DNA of 8,307 bases, taken from NCBI GenBank assembly GCA_045106435.1, contig JBGCEN010000422.1:1-8307 (forward strand), written 5' to 3'. The position numbers and the translations under genes are program-made. Below are positions 1 through 8,228 of this stretch, in pieces (position 1 is the first letter of the stretch; each line of letters opens with the position of its first letter). The notes below the pieces were generated by a model that searched no databases, had not been told where the DNA came from, and worked only from the letters and a program-made list of their open reading frames with translations. Source of the DNA: JBCCIM01 sp045106435 (lineage in GTDB: Bacteria > Bacteroidota > Rhodothermia > Rhodothermales > JAHQVL01).

Positions 1-3000
1 AGGCATAATCCTGGTTTGAGGTTGCAAAGGCATCGTTCACCGCTTCAAGTCCTGCCGGCAGCGGATCTTCCACAACAAGATAATTTCGATCAGCAGGACT
101 GGATAATCTCAGCGTAACTTGTACCAGTTCGCCGGCTTCCATCGATACATCTTGATTGCCCGTAGTAACAACCGGTCCAACTGCCTGACCACTTTGATCA
201 AGGCGCTGGATTGTGCGCTGCACACTCAAACCTCTATTAAGCGCTTGCACAGGACCTTGAACGTAGGACTCGAGTGAGAGCGAATAGTAGAGTGAGCCCG
301 TTCCGTTTTTCTGGATATCAATAGGCAGTGATTCAGCAAGCTGAATGTCACTTAAGGCCATTCTCTGAGAGGTTACATCGGTTGACTGCCCTTTAAAGGC
401 TTGTTCGATCAGCGTTTTGCCGGCGATCTGAATCTGTGCTGTGAAATCTGGTGTTTCTGATTCGTACTTCTCATGAAACAGTTTGAATGCATCAACAACG
501 GCTGCATTTTCCTGCGTAGACGCCCAGTGTGCGCTCTGTCTTGTGTTGATCAGATATCGGATCATGAGATCCGCAAACTTCCTGAATTCAGGATCAACAG
601 AGGTTTCAAGCAGCGCTGCGAGGCCATAGGCCGTTGAGCGTGTGTCGCTGGCAAAGATCCAGCCGGCATCAGGATCCTGCGAAGAAGTTAAATAAGCCGA
701 GGTACCTTCAACGCGGAGTAGACTGATGATGCTTTCATATAGCGGCTGCTGGAAAGTAGTAAGCGCAGCATTGTTGTTAAGCGCAATGGCACGAAGCAGA
801 TGGCTCCTGCCATCCACGCTGATCGGTGCCGCGTTTTGGACTGCATTGCGTGCCAGCGTATTGAGTTCGCTTTCCAGATACACGCCGTGTCTTGCCAGGG
901 CAAACAGAGAAAAAGCACGGGTATCGTTCCATGTTCTTGCCCGGTAATACGCCGGCTTGTCGCTGGCGTTTTTCACTTGCTGCACCAATGCGTTTACAGC
1001 CTGTTGTGTAAGTTCTGCTGGAATGGTAAAGCCGGCATCTCTGGCATCGGCAAGCGTTAGTACAACATAACTTGAAACGTATGGATTGCGATAACGGCCG
1101 CCTCGCCATAAGCTAAATCCGCCGTTCACCCAGTAATCTTTCAGGCTTTTCATCCAATCGTCGATCAATTCGTCGCGTTCGCCATCCAGTACTTCGAGAT
1201 CAAATGTGTTGAGCAACGCATCGCCGGCAATCAAGGGGCGAATGCGCGATGTACGCTGTTCGAGGCAGCCATAGGGATAGGTGAACAGGTATTTTGCGGC
1301 ACCATCTAAACCCACAAGCGCCGTGCTCGATACATGCGCCTCAAAGTGGCCAAGATTTGGAATAATGGTGTCGGGTAAACGCAGGGCTTCCTGCACGGAA
1401 TTTTCTGTGGACGCAAACGTTGCAACATTCTCCTTGATGGTAGGCAAAGAGACCGGCAGATTTATTTCGAATGCATCTGTTTCACGGTTCAGCGATGCGG
1501 AGAATTGTAAGTTTGCGTCACCCGTTGTGGTGCTGTTCCACTGGAAACGGACTTCCTTTGTCTCGCCGTCTTCGAGCATAACAGATTGCGTTGCCGGCCC
1601 GGATAACTCGATGCCCGAGGCTGCAACTTCAATGGTAGATTCTCCGGCGCTTCCGGTTGTGTTTGTTACCAGTACGCCGGCTTCAAAGCTGTCATTGAGT
1701 CGGGCAAAGCGGGGCAATGCCGGCGCAAGCACAAGTGGCTTGGTGACGATAATGTCTTCGGCACGAGCGCCAAACAAATTATTACTCGTTAAGCCCACCG
1801 CCATGAGTCGGAATGTAGTCAGGCTCTCGGGCAGTTTAAAAGTAATACGCGCCCGGCCCCGTGCGTCTGTTTGGATCGCTGGATCCCAATGAGCCAACGG
1901 GCGGAAGTCTTTCCTGATTTTGCCGTTGTTGCCTTCGTCGCCACCACCACCGCCTTCGTCTTCTTCCTTTTGACCATAGTTTCTCTGACGGACCAGATTC
2001 GCAAGAGATTGCACACTGCTTACACCCAGTGGGCGGGGGCCATAGAAGGATTCAAATGGATCGGGCAATGTATATCCTATAAGATTCAAAACGCCGGCAT
2101 CAGCCGCGCTGAACGCAATTTCACCTTGAACGCCGGTACCCGAAGCGTCTTGAAGTTGCAGATCAACCGTGACGTCATCACCGGGGGCATAGGTTGTTTC
2201 GTTTGATGTAATCTCAACCTGCAAATGCCGGCTGCCCGGATCTACGCGGAGTGCTGTGTAACCCATCTTGAAAGAAGGCGCGCCGGCGTCGAAGGCGCCT
2301 TGCGGGGGAGCGGTTCTGCCGTTCAGCAGCATGACGCTCACGTAGATGTTGGGTAGATGCTCTTCTGTGATCGGTATTTCAATTTGCGGTGCGCTGCCTA
2401 CCAGTGTTTCTACACGACTGGAGATAATACCTTCGCGCTCAATGGTGATAAGCGCTGTTGCTTCTTCGTAAGGCGATTGTACCATGATCTTCGCCGTTTC
2501 ACCCGGGGCAAAGGAAGTGCTGGAAGGCGTCAAGTCAATCTGATCGTCATCCGAGCGCTCCCAGGCGACATACCCGCTGCCGGTGGCATAAAAGTAGGCT
2601 TCAGATTGTATCGCATTCCCCCGTAAATCTCTGCCGGTTGCTCTGATCAAATAACTGCCACCCATCGACACTGGCATGGTGAGTCGTTGTGCGCTTCCTT
2701 GGTCAATTGAAACAATCTGTGTAGCCTGAGACTCTTCTATCTGCTCGGTGCGCCATCTAAGCCGGCCGTCTGAGCCCACTTCGCGTATGCTGTTCCATTG
2801 GCGGCGAACCAGTTCAACCTTAAGGTCTGAAGCAGCAACAGGATAACCGGCCGGGCTCACAGCGATCAGATCCACCGTCATGGCATCCTCATTCGAAAGA
2901 TCGAGGAATGTGGTTTGTGGTTTCAGACCAACGTAGAACAGACCCGGATGCAAGGTGATTTCCTGCCGGCTCGCGCTTGTCTGGCGTGCAGGATCTGTTA

Positions 3001-5476
3001 CCACTGCATTCCAAACCAGTTTGGCGGTTTGTCCTTTTTCATTGCCCGGTAGTTGCGTACGGAATGCGATATTGCCGGCTTCATCCAGCGTTGTTTCTTC
3101 ACTTGCCAGCATCTGGTACAAGCTGTAATCGTAGCCCACTTTGCCAAATCGATAATTTTCAAACCCAGGCGGCGTATACCGATGGTATTCTCTGTTGAGA
3201 GTATACTGAACCGGTTGATTTTGCATCGGCGCACCAAAGAGGTAACGCCCGGTTGTGGATCCTTCAAAGAAATCGCCGGCTACATAGCTGTCGGTGGATG
3301 CGCGCATTTCAACATTAAATGTTGCCCGGCGAAATGCATCTACACGGAAATAAGTTTGGACAATATCGCCACTTTCCCAGGTTTCTCGCTCAGCAGCGGT
3401 TGAGTCGCTCGCCAGCGCAACCCGAATCATGTACGAACCCAGGTCATCGTTTTCCGAGCCCGTCCAATTAAAATCAAACGTGCCGAGGGCGCTAGGCAGG
3501 AAGCGTTGATCAAATACTTTTTCCTCGCGTGGGCTTTGGATAAACACGCGAATACTGTCTCTGATTGGGGACCAGGCACCATCCGTTTTCTGGCGCAGTA
3601 TGCCTTTGAAGTGCGCCGTTTCGCCGGCTTTGTAAAGGCCGCGATCTGTAAACACGGTGCCTGTCTGAAGCAAGGGCTCTGGATTCCATGCGTAAGATAC
3701 GCCAAAACGGTAGGGCTCAAGTCCGTTGTTCAACGTACTACTTGTAAAGGCCAGATCATCATTGTGCTCAACAAAAACGTATTGAACAGGCGAGGACCAT
3801 TCGTCGGGCTGCGGTATGTTGAGTGCATACCAGCCGGGTGATGATGCGCGGCCTTCTTGATCCGTTATACCTTCCCATTGCACTGCGTTGTGCTTGTCTC
3901 TGATTGACACTTTGGCGCCGGCAACGGGTTGAGCAGTTTTTAGCTCCGTTACAAAAATCAAGTTCTGATGGGGGCTGAACTTTGCTGAAATCCCTAACCT
4001 TGACACCTGCGCAATGGCTTTGAACGTTCGGGGTCGCTTCTCGCCGGACAGGACGGGTGTTTTTACGTGTAATGCTACGATACCTGTCCCGTTGACCAAT
4101 TCCTGATCTAGATTCAAGGGAAGGACAGCCGGCTTGTTTTGGACGACGTTCAGGCTGAGATTGGTGTTGGGTTCAATAATCTTTGGACGATCTCCGGTGA
4201 ATTCATAATTGTGCCAGGGATCGTAGACGGTCAGATTTGGAATGACGTCATTGATGGACAAACGCTTCAACCCGTAAGAAACCTCTTCAACATTGGTAAC
4301 GCGCAGGGGGAGGGCCGGCTGCTCATCTGCTTCAATCAGCAGCATGCCTTGTGACATGGCAACGGATGGGGTATAAGAGGCCGTGCTGAATTGATGCGTG
4401 CTTGAAGGCAAGGCCTGCCCATAGACATCGGTCAGGTTTGTGAGCGTAAGCGTGTAGCGCGCTTTAGGAGCCCATAAAAACGGCAGCCTGTGTGCTGAGC
4501 TCACATATTCATCTCTAGACTCAATACCGGGAGGAAAAGCGAGCTCTGGAGACAGGGAGAGTGATTCTCTAAGGCTTTTGAAGGAAACAGGTGTTGAAAA
4601 ATATAACGTGATTCCCTGAGACGGGTCAAAGTTATCGGTTATCTCCTCATAGTAATTTTTTTGCTGTGCAATCTTTTCCAGGGCAAGGGGCCTGAACGTG
4701 GTGAAGTTGACAAACGCATCCGATTCAGATCCCAAAGGCCCTCTGGCACTCGGTACGTCATATCGAATCGATAGATCATACGACTGTCCCTGATCCAGGT
4801 TATTGGCAGGTCGTACAACAAGCACGCTATCTGATTCAACTTCGACGTCGGCGCGGATACTGTTCTGTGTGCCTTGTTTGCGCAGCGAGATATAGCCGGC
4901 GATATTTTGCGTTTGAAGTGCCTGGTTAAAAACCAGTCGGATCACTTGATTTACTGCAACCGAACGGTCACCTGAAGCCGGCTCAGAGGCAATGAGCTGC
5001 GGTCTGGGCGTTTCAAAATTCCAGCTGAAAGGCTCTGCAATGGTTTCGCTGGAAATGGCTGTGAGTCCTGGTGCCAGCGATACCTCAAATGCGGTTGCAA
5101 GCGGTAGCGTTTGTGCCGGCTGAAATACAAGGGTGTGCGTGCCTTCCCACCGAAAAGTGCCAGCTACAGCGGGGGATATACTAAACTGCGGTACGTCCTC
5201 GGGTGCATTGGCTCCAAGCGCAACCATCGGCTGGCTGAAGGTCATGCTGATGCTCTGATTGGCCTGCAAGTTAACAAGCGTTCCAGAAGGAGCGACGCTC
5301 AGCGGACGAAGGGGGCCGGCAACAGTAGGATTAAAAGCTGCAGCACCAGGTGCTGCCTTCAGGGATACGCTTGTGACATGAAATTCATCCCCGGGCAAGG
5401 CATCCTTATTACATGATATCATCAAAAATGAAATCAGAAAAAGGTACAGATAGGATATGCGTGTGAACAGTTTCAT
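1..5476 (-). CDS. Alpha-2-macroglobulin family lipoprotein with thioester (YfhM/ECAM type), C-terminus cut by window edge
   Basis: Likely a periplasmic, lipid-anchored protease inhibitor: cleavage of a bait segment activates a buried thioester that traps the protease. I checked all 1825 codons and found no stop. The ATG at 5476 begins a lipoprotein signal (hydrophobic residues 7-21, LMIS-C22). Two Ig-like modules resembling Big_5 seem to follow (about 58-155 and 158-250). Macroglobulin landmarks then appear in order: DRGLYKAGE (611-619), YLFGAP (745-750), APGETAKIMVQSPY (about 990-1003), an acidic poly-Gly linker (1166-1185), FRPLAHWDP (1191-1199, opening the A2M domain), YPYGCLEQ with thioester Cys1404, an alpha-helical thioester domain (about 1385-1690), and LPAGLEAVNDAF (1806-1817) of the C-terminal domain. 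Family length suggests only some tens of residues are missing. Its start overlaps the pbpC stop, so the two are probably co-translated. The family call is very secure; bait position and target proteases are not visible. Domain limits are estimates by eye. Confidence 0.96.
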   Translation of the reverse strand, partial: MKLFTRISYLYLFLISFLMISCNKDALPGDEFHVTSVSLKAAPGAAAFNPTVAGPLRPLSVAPSGTLVNLQANQSISMTFSQPMVALGANAPEDVPQFSISPAVAGTFRWEGTHTLVFQPAQTLPLATAFEVSLAPGLTAISSETIAEPFSWNFETPRPQLIASEPASGDRSVAVNQVIRLVFNQALQTQNIAGYISLRKQGTQNSIRADVEVESDSVLVVRPANNLDQGQSYDLSIRYDVPSARGPLGSESDAFVNFTTFRPLALEKIAQQKNYYEEITDNFDPSQGITLYFSTPVSFKSLRESLSLSPELAFPPGIESRDEYVSSAHRLPFLWAPKARYTLTLTNLTDVYGQALPSSTHQFSTASYTPSVAMSQGMLLIEADEQPALPLRVTNVEEVSYGLKRLSINDVIPNLTVYDPWHNYEFTGDRPKIIEPNTNLSLNVVQNKPAVLPLNLDQELVNGTGIVALHVKTPVLSGEKRPRTFKAIAQVSRLGISAKFSPHQNLIFVTELKTAQPVAGAKVSIRDKHNAVQWEGITDQEGRASSPGWYALNIPQPDEWSSPVQYVFVEHNDDLAFTSSTLNNGLEPYRFGVSYAWNPEPLLQTGTVFTDRGLYKAGETAHFKGILRQKTDGAWSPIRDSIRVFIQSPREEKVFDQRFLPSALGTFDFNWTGSENDDLGSYMIRVALASDSTAAERETWESGDIVQTYFRVDAFRRATFNVEMRASTDSYVAGDFFEGSTTGRYLFGAPMQNQPVQYTLNREYHRYTPPGFENYRFGKVGYDYSLYQMLASEETTLDEAGNIAFRTQLPGNEKGQTAKLVWNAVVTDPARQTSASRQEITLHPGLFYVGLKPQTTFLDLSNEDAMTVDLIAVSPAGYPVAASDLKVELVRRQWNSIREVGSDGRLRWRTEQIEESQATQIVSIDQGSAQRLTMPVSMGGSYLIRATGRDLRGNAIQSEAYFYATGSGYVAWERSDDDQIDLTPSSTSFAPGETAKIMVQSPYEEATALITIEREGIISSRVETLVGSAPQIEIPITEEHLPNIYVSVMLLNGRTAPPQGAFDAGAPSFKMGYTALRVDPGSRHLQVEITSNETTYAPGDDVTVDLQLQDASGTGVQGEIAFSAADAGVLNLIGYTLPDPFESFYGPRPLGVSSVQSLANLVRQRNYGQKEEDEGGGGGDEGNNGKIRKDFRPLAHWDPAIQTDARGRARITFKLPESLTTFRLMAVGLTSNNLFGARAEDIIVTKPLVLAPALPRFARLNDSFEAGVLVTNTTGSAGESTIEVAASGIELSGPATQSVMLEDGETKEVRFQWNSTTTGDANLQFSASLNRETDAFEINLPVSLPTIKENVATFASTENSVQEALRLPDTIIPNLGHFEAHVSSTALVGLDGAAKYLFTYPYGCLEQRTSRIRPLIAGDALLNTFDLEVLDGERDELIDDWMKSLKDYWVNGGFSLWRGGRYRNPYVSSYVVLTLADARDAGFTIPAELTQQAVNALVQQVKNASDKPAYYRARTWNDTRAFSLFALARHGVYLESELNTLARNAVQNAAPISVDGRSHLLRAIALNNNAALTTFQQPLYESIISLLRVEGTSAYLTSSQDPDAGWIFASDTRSTAYGLAALLETSVDPEFRKFADLMIRYLINTRQSAHWASTQENAAVVDAFKLFHEKYESETPDFTAQIQIAGKTLIEQAFKGQSTDVTSQRMALSDIQLAESLPIDIQKNGTGSLYYSLSLESYVQGPVQALNRGLSVQRTIQRLDQSGQAVGPVVTTGNQDVSMEAGELVQVTLRLSSPADRNYLVVEDPLPAGLEAVNDAFATSNQDYA
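5473..5476 (-). promoter_or_regulatory. ATGA stop/start overlap coupling pbpC to the macroglobulin gene
   Basis: Read on the minus strand, bases 5476-5473 are ATGA: ATG starts the macroglobulin and TGA ends pbpC. The upstream bases contain no close AGGAGG-like site, so ribosomes finishing pbpC probably re-initiate here. This would tie macroglobulin synthesis to pbpC translation and supports a single transcript. The overlap is seen directly; coupling is inferred from the general behaviour of ATGA junctions. Confidence 0.85.
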
Positions 5477-7947
5477 CGGAATGCAGGTGCAGGAGGAGCA
5501 GCTTGCTCCTCGTTAGATGGTAGAATACGAATAGTCACCGGATCGCTCTTGATGAGCTGTCCATCCGGCGCGATAGCTGTCAATATTATTTGATGCAAGC
5601 CCGGTTTCAAAGGCCAATACGTTGCCTGTGGGTCTCCTTGAACAGACTCATCGTTTATTAGCCAGGAGGTATTGGTCAGTCCGGGTTGGGTTATTCCTTG
5701 TAGTTTAATCTTTTGGTATGCAGGGTGTAGTACAGGATCAATTTGGAAGGTCATGCCCGATTTCGGGTAGGAAATGGCAAGGGATGGACGTTCTAGATTA
5801 AGCTGTCCTGTACTTGATGTCGGAGCCAGTTGGCTTATCGATTTTTGGCGCTCGGATTTTTTACTTTTGGAGGGCAACTCAATACCATTCTGTTCGATCC
5901 AGTTTCTGTATTCTTCCGGATAAATAGTGAACAGCTTTAGACGTTTGTGTTGCGCCGGCGTAGTGTCATCAGCCAACAAGCCATCCCGAGTATCAATAGC
6001 GAATTGCTGGTGAACAGTACACGTATCTGCAGGCACCGTACCCTGGAGGAATACTTCTTTTTTTGTACCTGTGCATGCCTGGCCGGGGAGTTTACCGCTG
6101 AGCGGACAAATCATGGCGGTCTCTATTCCATGGGGTACCTTGAAATTTTCGCCACCGCCCAATTGCAGCATGATGCTGTGGAATAATGGCCCGGCTCCAC
6201 TTACGCCGCTTACCTTGCGCATCGGCCGGCCATCAAAGTTGCCTACCCAAACAGCTACGGTGTAGTCTGGTGTATATCCCACCGCCCAGTTGTCTCGATA
6301 GTCTTTGGATGTGCCTGTTTTGACAGCGGTAGGAAAAGGGAGTTCAAGGGGGCCATAGCGGCCAAACCCGGGCGAGCGGGCATCCGGGTCTTTTAGTATG
6401 TCAGTGATCAGGTACGCCACGGCCGGATTGATTTCGTTTTGATCAACTACCGGCGGTGGCTGAAACAGCGTGTCGCCATTGGATGCCACAACAGACTGGA
6501 TGCCATTTGCTGAAATTGTGTTTCCGTTTCTTGCAAGGGCAGCATAAGCCTGTGCCAGTTCGATCAGTTGTACCTCGCCATTCCCAAGCGTCAGGCCCAC
6601 ACCATAGTGGTCTGGGCTCCTGTCTAGTGAATTAACACCAATATTATGCAGCGAATTGATCAGCGTTGCCGGCCCAAATTCCCGCAACAAGCGCACGGCC
6701 GGTACATTGTAACTGGATGCCAGTGCGGTTCTGAGAGAAACGGGGCCGTGAAATTTCTTGTCGTAATTGAGCGGAGAGAATGCGCCGCCGGCTTCTGGCA
6801 CGTGTATCTCAATATCGGGTAGGGTAGAAGCCGCGGTATGTTTGTGTGATGCCAGCGCTATTGCATAGGTAAATGGCTTTAATGTGCTGCCTGGCTGCCT
6901 TAACATCCTGACGCCATCATTTTGCCCCAGCGTAAAGTCATTCCAGTAGTTTTCACTGCCAACGTAAGACAGAATGTTGCCGGTTTTATTTTCTAATACG
7001 ATTACAGCTGCATTACTCGCTCGGTCAGTACCCAAACGTTGCAGGTGGGCCGTTGCAAGATCCTCTATGCGTTCTTGCAGGGCGTAGTTCAACGTCGTGT
7101 TGATTATAACGCCTTCTTCTTCGGGTATCTGTAAGGTCTGTTGAATATATTCAACAAAATGCGGTGCTTTAAAAACGCTGTGCCTGGAAGTAATCGAAAG
7201 CGGAATTTGCTTGAGTAGAGAGACGTCCTTTTCAGTTAGATGCCCGGTGTCATGCAGCGCAGCCATCACACGATGCTGGCGCCCAACAGCGGCATCAAGG
7301 TGTTTGTAAGGGTTATAACCGTTTGGCCGTTGGGGCAAGCCGGCCAGAAAAGCGGCTTCTGCCTTGTTTAAATCAATGGTGTTTTTACCAAAGTACAATT
7401 GAGCAGCCGCTTCAATGCCGTACGCCTGATTGCCGAAATACACGTTGTTCAGCCAGAGCGACAAGATTTGTTGCTTGGATAGCTGGACTTCAAGTTTTAT
7501 TGCAAGAAAGGCTTCGGCAATTTTCTGAAACAACGTACGAGGCTGACTACCACGTAGCGTTCGGGCAACTTGCATGGTGAGGGTAGATCCGCCTCGTACC
7601 ACTTCGCCGGCTATCGCATTATCCTGCAGTGCACGGATTATCGATACCGGATTTACACCAAAATGGTCATGAAAATGCCGATCCTCTATGGCAATGACCG
7701 CTTCACGAACAAACGGATTCATGGCTTCTGCCGTGAGGGGGATGCCACTGCCAAGCGGTCTGACTTCTCTTAACAGCGTGCCCTGTGCGTCTAGTATCCT
7801 TGTGCTGGTAACGTTATGTTCTTTGAAGAAATTACCAGAGAGGGGCCAAAGGCAATAAGCCGAGAAGGAAAACAGCAACAGGACAACCAAACCCCACTTG
7901 TAATGGCGTTTGAGTTGTGCAAGAAATCCTGTTTTTGTGATGGTCAC
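5473..7947 (-). CDS. pbpC: Penicillin-binding protein 1C, bifunctional peptidoglycan glycosyltransferase/transpeptidase
   Basis: Polymerises lipid II into glycan strands and carries a transpeptidase domain for cross-linking; acts on the outer face of the inner membrane. One membrane anchor (about residues 18-37) precedes a family 51 glycosyltransferase domain: IEDRHFHDHFG with catalytic Glu88, RGGSTLTMQ (118-126), KQQILSLWLNNVYFG (158-172). The transpeptidase domain has all three active-site motifs: S354-T-L-K357, S412-Y-N414 and K543-T-G545. A Cys-containing segment (Cys614, 625, 643) and a C-terminal beta-rich domain (about 715-806, BiPBP_C type) mark it as PBP1C rather than PBP1A/1B. At 824 aa it is full length, slightly above the roughly 770 aa of E. 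coli PbpC. The start is GTG: an in-frame TAA lies 12 nt upstream and no ATG is nearby. No clear ribosome binding site is visible. The stop overlaps the next gene by four bases (ATGA), placing both in one operon. E. coli PbpC transpeptidase activity is reported as weak, so the main role here may be glycan synthesis or repair. Confidence 0.97.
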   Translation of the reverse strand: MTITKTGFLAQLKRHYKWGLVVLLLFSFSAYCLWPLSGNFFKEHNVTSTRILDAQGTLLREVRPLGSGIPLTAEAMNPFVREAVIAIEDRHFHDHFGVNPVSIIRALQDNAIAGEVVRGGSTLTMQVARTLRGSQPRTLFQKIAEAFLAIKLEVQLSKQQILSLWLNNVYFGNQAYGIEAAAQLYFGKNTIDLNKAEAAFLAGLPQRPNGYNPYKHLDAAVGRQHRVMAALHDTGHLTEKDVSLLKQIPLSITSRHSVFKAPHFVEYIQQTLQIPEEEGVIINTTLNYALQERIEDLATAHLQRLGTDRASNAAVIVLENKTGNILSYVGSENYWNDFTLGQNDGVRMLRQPGSTLKPFTYAIALASHKHTAASTLPDIEIHVPEAGGAFSPLNYDKKFHGPVSLRTALASSYNVPAVRLLREFGPATLINSLHNIGVNSLDRSPDHYGVGLTLGNGEVQLIELAQAYAALARNGNTISANGIQSVVASNGDTLFQPPPVVDQNEINPAVAYLITDILKDPDARSPGFGRYGPLELPFPTAVKTGTSKDYRDNWAVGYTPDYTVAVWVGNFDGRPMRKVSGVSGAGPLFHSIMLQLGGGENFKVPHGIETAMICPLSGKLPGQACTGTKKEVFLQGTVPADTCTVHQQFAIDTRDGLLADDTTPAQHKRLKLFTIYPEEYRNWIEQNGIELPSKSKKSERQKSISQLAPTSSTGQLNLERPSLAISYPKSGMTFQIDPVLHPAYQKIKLQGITQPGLTNTSWLINDESVQGDPQATYWPLKPGLHQIILTAIAPDGQLIKSDPVTIRILPSNEEQAAPPAPAFR
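5493..5511 (-). promoter_or_regulatory. Perfect 8-bp hairpin just upstream of the macroglobulin start
   Basis: On the minus strand this reads GAGGAGCA-AGC-TGCTCCTC, an exact 8-bp stem with a 3-nt loop inside the last codons of pbpC. It ends 16 nt before the macroglobulin ATG. The 5' arm holds a GAGGAG that looks like a ribosome binding site but is locked in the stem and lies about 30 nt from the start, too far for normal use. There is no T-run after it, so it is not an intrinsic terminator. It could pause ribosomes, protect an mRNA end or tune re-initiation. It may also be a by-product of the coding of the E-E-Q-A-A segment. Confidence 0.5.
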
Positions 7948-8151
7948 TCGGCTATTTTATCGACAAAATTACTACAATGGGGCGGTACAGTGTTATGCTA
8001 AAAGAACGTTTTGCCCAAAGAAGGTAGGCAATAATACAAAGGATTCTTAACTTTGCGCTCCTGGTATAAAGCAGTGGTTCGTATTTAGTTTGAAGTGATT
8101 AGTTTTTGAGCCTGAGTTAAAACGGATTCAATCACGTTTAATCAGTGAAGA
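7948..8151. other. Spacer upstream of pbpC, no gene seen
   Basis: About 200 bases, more AT-rich than the genes, between the pbpC start and a possible upstream reading frame. It has stops in the frames I inspected and no recognisable RNA gene. It contains none of the GCCGGC sites found throughout the two genes. It most likely carries the operon promoter, but only weak candidates are visible. The left arms of the inverted repeat at 8123-8228 begin at its right-hand end. Confidence 0.55.
7964..7971 (-). promoter_or_regulatory. Possible Bacteroidota-type -7 promoter element (TAATTTTG)
   Basis: The minus strand reads TAATTTTG, an exact match to the TAnnTTTG -7 element of Bacteroidota primary-sigma promoters, 16 nt before the pbpC GTG. 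Transcription would start close to the start codon and leave a very short leader, consistent with the lack of a Shine-Dalgarno sequence. No convincing TTG element lies at the expected distance upstream, and an eight-base degenerate motif is easily found by chance in AT-rich spacer. A TATTAT at 8036-8031 is an alternative -10-like site, also without a good partner. Confidence 0.2.
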
Positions 8152-8228
8152 TTAATTATTCCTACTAAGAAACTGTTGAGATTTAATCTTCACATTGAGT
8201 GAGCGATCTTTTGGTGCTTTTGAATCCG
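8123..8228. repeat. Nested inverted repeat (9-bp outer and 11-bp inner arms)
   Basis: The outer arms are CGGATTCAA (8123-8131) and TTGAATCCG (8220-8228). The inner arms are GTGAAGATTAA (8145-8155) and TTAATCTTCAC (8183-8193), enclosing a 27-nt loop. Both pairs are perfect and nest in one imperfect stem-loop. On the plus strand the stem is followed by C and TTTTTT; on the minus strand by TTTTAA. It therefore resembles a bidirectional terminator, although the loop and interior bulges are much larger than in a classic one. A small MITE-like element or folded RNA leader are alternatives. The repeats are certain; their function is not. Confidence 0.5.

Noticed and set aside
1281..1892. Plus-strand open frame of 203 codons
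   Set aside because: It lies entirely within the macroglobulin gene on the other strand, whose frame has no stop and shows family motifs including the thioester. The plus-strand product has no recognisable features.
5413..5422. Perfect 10-bp palindrome ATGATATCAT in the macroglobulin signal peptide region
   Set aside because: It is short, AT-rich and within the coding sequence; one such palindrome in 8 kb is not surprising and no second half-site is visible.
5947..6265. Overlapping plus-strand frames within pbpC (also 7323-7773 and 7816-8001)
   Set aside because: They are antisense to a full-length pbpC with all its motifs, and their translations resemble no protein family.
7577..7594. Glycosyltransferase motif reads GGSTLTMQ rather than the GGSTITQQ of PBP1A
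   Set aside because: This variant is normal in the PBP1C family and the catalytic Glu88 is intact, so it does not indicate a defect.
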